Origin: Amphiura filiformis
Lineage: Eukaryota > Echinodermata > Ophiuroidea > Amphilepidida > Amphiuridae
Direction of reading: 5' to 3'
NCBI RefSeq assembly: GCF_039555335.1
Contig: NC_092642.1
Location: 18,897,151 to 18,961,150, forward strand
DNA: 64,000 bases
The notes under the pieces are model-generated. The model did not search any database and had not been told where the DNA came from. It saw nothing but the letters and a program-made list of their open reading frames with translations. Numbering within the stretch: the first letter of the stretch is position 1; every line of letters begins with the position of its first letter. Shown one piece after another: positions 60,401-64,000 of this stretch. Position numbers and translations under genes: made by a program.

Positions 60401-61728
60401 AAGTTTTGTCTGCCAAACGAGGGGGTCAAAAAAGTTTGGCGGTCCATTAAAAGGGGGGGTCAAAAAGTTTTCGAGCGAAAAGTTGAGGTAAACCAGCCTC
60501 CCCCAACCAAAGTATTAATGAACACTCCCTTGGTAGTTGCTGGAAAACTTACAGCCTGAACTGCCAGGGTTGTGATGAGCCACCAAAATTCAGGTCAACT
60601 AGTCGAGTCAAATCATTTGGACTAAGAGACGGGACTATTTTGGGGGGGGGGGCTGGGTAGTTGGGGTCGTGAAAAAAATTAGCACCTCGGTGAAGCAAAA
60701 TTTTTTTTTTTTATTACTCCTCGGTGAGAATTTTTTTTAATTACAAAATTAACATACGTAACTACCTATCTCGTCTTTTACAGGTGTTGGTCTCTCGTCT
60801 GGAGACATTTGGAAGCGACAACGTAAATTTACACTCACTACATTTCGTAATCTTGGTCTTGGCAAAGCTTCCTTTGAGTCCATTATGATCACTGAATGTC
60901 AGGAACTCGCCAAAGAAATCACACGTCATGTCAATGATGCCTTCAGTCCCCAGATACTATTTCCAAATGCATCAGCTAATGTGATTTGCTCGTTTGCATT
61001 TGGAAGACGCTACGAGTACACGGATGTCGAGTTTCAATTTTTACTGAATTCTATCGATAAGATAGATCAACGCATACGAGAAGTAGGTGGTTTACAACTT
61101 TTATTACCGATTTTCAAATATATACCCACTAGAAGAAGACAGCAATTAGGCAAAGATCTGACAGAACTAGCACAATTCGTAGATAAGATAGTCGAAGAAC
61201 ACAAAGTCAATTTTGACCCAGAAAATCCTAAAGATTACATCGATATATTCATGAAAGAAATCCAATCTTCTGGAGGTTTACTTACTTATGGGAATCTTCG
61301 AGGGACAGTTACTGGTCTGTTCTTTGCAGGTGCTGGTACAACATCAAACACAATGAGATGGGCTATTTATTGTATGTTAAAATACCCGGATGTACAAATG
61401 GCGGTGCAAGCAGAATTAGATGAAGTTATCGGTCACGAACGCATGCCTATCATGTCAGACAAGGACTCTCTTCCGTTCACCATGACCACTATTCTAGAGA
61501 TCCATAGATTCGGAAGTACCGCACGATTTGGACCCATGCACGTAGCATCGTGTGATGTTGAACTATGTGGGTATCATATACCTAAAGGATCTTATTTGTT
61601 GTCCAGCCTATGGGCCGTGCATCATGATCCGAATATATGGACTGATCCAGAAGAATTCAAACCAGAAAGATTCCTAAATCGAGATGGGAAAGTGACACGA
61701 CCAGCGGAGCATATTCCATTCAGCATTG
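54112..61728 (+). CDS. Cytochrome P450, CYP2 clan, copy 2 (exons 1 and 2; partial at window edge)
   Basis: Tandem paralogue of the gene at 35851. Exons 54112-54481 and 60784-61728 are both open and join in phase 1, giving 438 residues up to PFSIG. It has the anchor, RLPPGPFSWPIVGSLP, WKRQR, the same I-helix AGAGTTS with Gly in place of the acidic residue, EIHR and PERF. It is one residue shorter than copy 1 (SSGG for SSRDG). The heme exon is not in the window: intron sequence homologous to copy 1 runs to about 63780 and predicts exon 3 some 600 bp or more further on. Intron 1 has grown from 3.6 to 6.3 kb through insertions. Likely the working copy if the copy 1 deletion is real. Same reaction class as copy 1; substrate unknown. 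Confidence 0.9.
55600..57129. mobile_element. PIF/Harbinger-type element in P450 copy 2 intron 1
   Basis: TTA at 55597-55599 and 57130-57132; ends GGGAGTGTTCATAAATACTT / TAATTATTAACACTCC. Long G-rich subterminal arrays (GGGGGGTCAAAAAAGTTTT type). 1530 bp; a further insertion with GCGTAGCCAGGGGGCAAGG lies inside near 56707. Confidence 0.75.
57133..58429. other. P450 copy 2 intron 1, middle
   Basis: No exon seen. 58320-58420 matches 37350-37440 of the copy 1 intron. 57808-57861 is A/C homopolymer-rich, so the frame over it is not a gene. Confidence 0.4.
58430..58700 (-). mobile_element. TTAA MITE (GTAGACGAGG family), shortened copy
   Basis: Contains GTTCACAGCATCTTGC, AGAATGAACTTTTGCAAAAC and GACCAATACCTCGT in the same order as 36633-36993, with an internal deletion and no clear TTAA ends. 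Confidence 0.6.
58723..59309. mobile_element. PIF/Harbinger-type MITE (GGGGTGGTGCAATAA ends)
   Basis: TTA at 58720-58722 and 59310-59312; ends GGGGTGGTGCAATAAATGTG / TAATTATTGCACAACCCC. G-rich subterminal repeats of AAAGGGGGGCAAGCGATTTT. Confidence 0.8.
59313..60529. mobile_element. PIF/Harbinger-type element abutting the previous one
   Basis: Starts GGGAGTGTTCGTTAATACTT directly after the TTA that closes 58723-59309 and ends AAGTATTAATGAACACTCCC at 60529. Its right target site has decayed to TTG. A TTAA MITE (59991-60355) is nested inside. Confidence 0.75.
59991..60355. mobile_element. TTAA MITE (GTAGACGAGG family), intact copy
   Basis: TTAA at 59987-59990 and 60356-60359; GGGTAGACGAGGTACTGTTG at the left, AATAATTAATAACC at the right. 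Confidence 0.75.
60784..61728 (+). CDS. P450 copy 2, exon 2
   Basis: 945 bp open, acceptor TTTTACAG, donor GTAAAT. Differences from copy 1 are mostly conservative; I-helix, K-helix and PERF motifs are unchanged. Confidence 0.95.
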
Positions 61729-61780
61729 GTAAATATATATTAAAACAACTTTTGTAATGTTCTGTAATGTTCTATATCTA

Positions 61781-61999
61781 CAAGGTGTATCAAAATAATT
61801 GGACACATGATATCCAGTGAGTATGGGCAAGACTAGCTGTTCCATCAAAATGCAGGTTATTATAGATTTATGTAACAAAAGGACATAAAATTATAAATTT
61901 TAACCGTTCAAGAGGATCTAAAGTTGAATTTGGAAGAAGCTAGCAGGCATTTCATTAGAAGACAAAGCTTATGGGTACTAATCATTTTGATACAGCCTG
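61781..61999. mobile_element. TA-target MITE in P450 copy 2 intron 2
   Basis: Counterpart of 40847-41080 at the same intron position, with one changed base in the left end (CAAGGTG). Confidence 0.75.
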
Positions 62000-62029
62000 T
62001 ATAAAGCAAAAGACATTTTCTGTTATTTT

Positions 62030-62640
62030 GGTCTATTGCCATTTGGTCTAATACCATTTTGTCTAATTCCCGTTTAGTCTAAATTCAATTGGTCTATTAT
62101 CAGAAAGGCTAATTGCCACTTTAGTCCAATAATTATATAGTCTAATGTCCATTTAGTCTAATATTGTTTGGTCTAATAACCCGTATGTCTACTAACCATA
62201 TAGTCTAATAACCATTTGGTCTAATATTTCTTTAATAACCATTTGGTCTAATAACCATTTGGTCTATTAACCGTTAGGTCTAATACTCGTATGGTCTAAT
62301 AACCAGTTAGTCTAATACCATTTCGTCTATTTATTAATAAAGTAAATGCTTGTAAGACTAAATGGTGTGTAGACCAAATGGGTATTAGACCAAATGGCTA
62401 TTAGACCTATTGGTTATAGATCAAATGAGTATTAGACTAAATGGTTGTTAGACTAAATGGTTTTAGACTTATTGGTTATTAGACTAAATGGTTATCAGAC
62501 CAAATGTTTATCGGACCAAATGGATAAAGGACCAAATGATTGTTGGACGTAGTGGATATAGACCTAATGGGTTTAGACGAAATGGATGTAGACGAAATGG
62601 ATATTAGACCAAATGGTATTAGACCAAATGGCAAATCCCC
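62030..62640. mobile_element. Transposon-like inverted array of a 17-bp unit
   Basis: The left half repeats variants of TTTGGTCTAATAACCA about 17 times; the right half repeats the reverse complement (TGGTTATTAGACCAAA) about as often; they meet in a short AT-rich centre near 62335. The 8-bp direct repeat GTTATTTT flanks both sides (62022-62029 and 62641-62648), as after transposition. Terminal TTGCCATTTGGTCTAATACC is mirrored at the right. Lies in P450 copy 2 intron 2; absent from the copy 1 intron. No coding capacity. Confidence 0.85.
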
Positions 62641-62701
62641 GTTATTTTATTTATTTGTATGTACTGTACAGGGTGTCTAAAAACATTACCTATATCATGT
62701 A

Positions 62702-63562
62702 CAGGGTGAGTCAAAAAAAGTGCAATAGAGAAAAGAATCCATTTTTATTTAAGAATCGAGTTGAATCTTTTAGGTTTTAAAACATTTTATACATAACATA
62801 TCCATTAGAGATCATGTGTGAAAACATCAAGGAATTAGCATTTACCGTTTTGTTTTATGACACATTTTATAGCGATACCCAATTTTAATGTTTGTCCAAG
62901 AGACATCTAAAATTTGAATGTCAGCCCACTCTGTGTAAGGTAGATTTGGAACAACTGCCACTTTCTTAACCTCATTAGCATTGAAATAAAATGAAGCACC
63001 CAAAGTGTTATTGTCCTTGGTCTTGTTTAAGGAGAAGAAACATTATTTGATGTTATTTTCATTTTTCCTTTACTTTAACGATGTTTATTCTTTATCAAAA
63101 ACATATAAATTTGTAGGCGGGTTTTTCAAATGAAATGCGCGCAATTTGAAGTGGAATGAATTACAAAATATCAAGTAAGTTGGACATATTGGGGTTAAAA
63201 AAAACTGGAGTTGGAGTCGAGTGAGGTATGAAGGACTTTTTTAGAAAGTTTGTTTGAACAGAAAAAAAAGTAACGCAAAAATCAACCTTATTTAAGCAGT
63301 AAGTTTCAGAGCTGGTGCTTTTATCGTGCAGTGTGTGCTCTCATTCAAAATACATGGTACCTCGTGGACAAATAATGAAATTGGGTATCGCAGCAAAAGG
63401 ACTCACACAAATTAAACGGTAGTAGCGAGTCACGTCATTTTTTCACAGAAGGTGACTATTGAGTGTGGCATTTATAACAACTTTCAATAATGGGAAAGTT
63501 CAACTTAGTTTTTACATAAATATCGATTCTTTGCTCTATTGCACTTTTTTTGACTCACCCTG
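62702..63562. mobile_element. Young mariner-type MITE in P450 copy 2 intron 2
   Basis: Ends CAGGGTGAGTCAAAAAAAGT / ACTTTTTTTGACTCACCCTG, TA on both sides, followed inward by GCAATAGAG / CTCTATTGC. Sequence on either side rejoins copy 1 intron sequence (ACATTACCTATA, then ATTTGTA), so copy 1 is the empty site. Confidence 0.8.
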
Positions 63563-63569
63563 TATATGT

Positions 63570-63789
63570 AATTTGTAGACGGTCAGATATTTTACATACT
63601 ATACTGTCTTCGACAGTGTTTGCCGTTAAAAGTGAATTAGCATCTTGCATCGTTGAGATATGACATATCAGTGAGGTTTGGTTAATCAGGGATCTTACTA
63701 AAATATTCGGGATGGGCGAGTGGCATTACGTCACGATTCAATGGGCGGTATATAGCATCTCATTTGACCTATTTCAGAGCATACTGCAG
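63570..63789 (+). repeat. P450 copy 2 intron 2 sequence homologous to copy 1
   Basis: GTCAGATATTTTACATACTA, GAATTAGCATCTTGCATCGT and ATAGCATCTCATTTGACCTA match 41125-41405. Copy 1 exon 3 begins about 630 bp after the last landmark. Confidence 0.8.
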
Positions 63790-64000
63790 TTACTGTTCAT
63801 TTTCCTATACACAATACACAGTGTTCTCACCATTGAGGTATGACCTCTACAAACAGTGTATGTTAGAGGTATATGGCATTTCATAGTTAACGTCACTGTG
63901 TGAAAAATAACCGTCCAATATTTATTGTTAGAAATTATATAATTTTGTAACATGTCCTACATTTTTAACTAATTTAGATATTTGGAAATATTCGCACTTT
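63790..64000 (-). repeat. Interspersed repeat running off the window
   Basis: Inverted counterpart of 28545-28720 (CTGTTCATTTTCCTATA, TTAGATATTTGGAAATATTC). Inserted in P450 copy 2 intron 2. Confidence 0.6.

Noticed and set aside
62030-62640. CRISPR-like array of short regular units
   Set aside because: Units are adjacent with no unique spacers, vary in sequence, and reverse orientation at the centre; the host is an animal genome.

Overview
The window looks like a piece of an animal nuclear genome, most likely a marine invertebrate deuterostome (echinoderm or hemichordate type; this is inference). The evidence is: genes with GT-AG introns and small exons, a ribosomal protein gene of metazoan structure, a CYP2-clan cytochrome P450 tandem pair, AT-rich DNA packed with short inverted-repeat transposons, a strong excess of the palindrome AGGCCT, and no operon-like gene packing. 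I see no bacterial, plasmid or CRISPR feature. Nearly all of the DNA outside about 15 exons is mobile-element debris, and most open reading frames of 60 to 230 codons are chance frames in repeats.

Layout. 0-12 kb: transposon remnants, including a long-TIR mariner-type element, a decayed LINE reverse transcriptase (4.2-5.4 kb) and a complete 2.2 kb hAT-type element with an 8-bp target duplication (7147-9375). 12.3-20.7 kb, minus strand: the gene for ribosomal protein uL22 (RPL17), six coding exons whose introns hold at least eight MITE-sized elements. The reading frame as given is broken by two one-base deletions. 21-34.3 kb: no recognised gene; many well-bounded elements (TTA-, TTAA- and 8-bp-target-site types) and a second copy of the 2.2 kb hAT element.

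34.3-64 kb: a tandem segmental duplication carrying a three-exon CYP2-clan P450. Copy 1 (35851-42200) has all three exons but a one-base deletion in exon 1. Copy 2 (54112 to beyond the right edge) has clean exons 1 and 2; its heme-binding exon should lie just past position 64000. The two copies share upstream sequence, intron parts and an old intronic MITE, but copy 2 has gained many insertions, among them a 611-bp element made of inverted arrays of a roughly 17-bp unit (62030-62640), flanked by an 8-bp direct repeat.

The two gene families have no shared pathway: RPL17 is a housekeeping component of the large ribosomal subunit, whereas the P450s are predicted ER-membrane heme enzymes. The most unusual items are the inverted-array element, the Glu-to-Gly change in the I-helix of both P450 copies, pairs of transposons that share one target site, the 460-bp foldback element at 48.6-49.1 kb, and the run of single-base deletions in otherwise well-conserved exons, which may be assembly errors.
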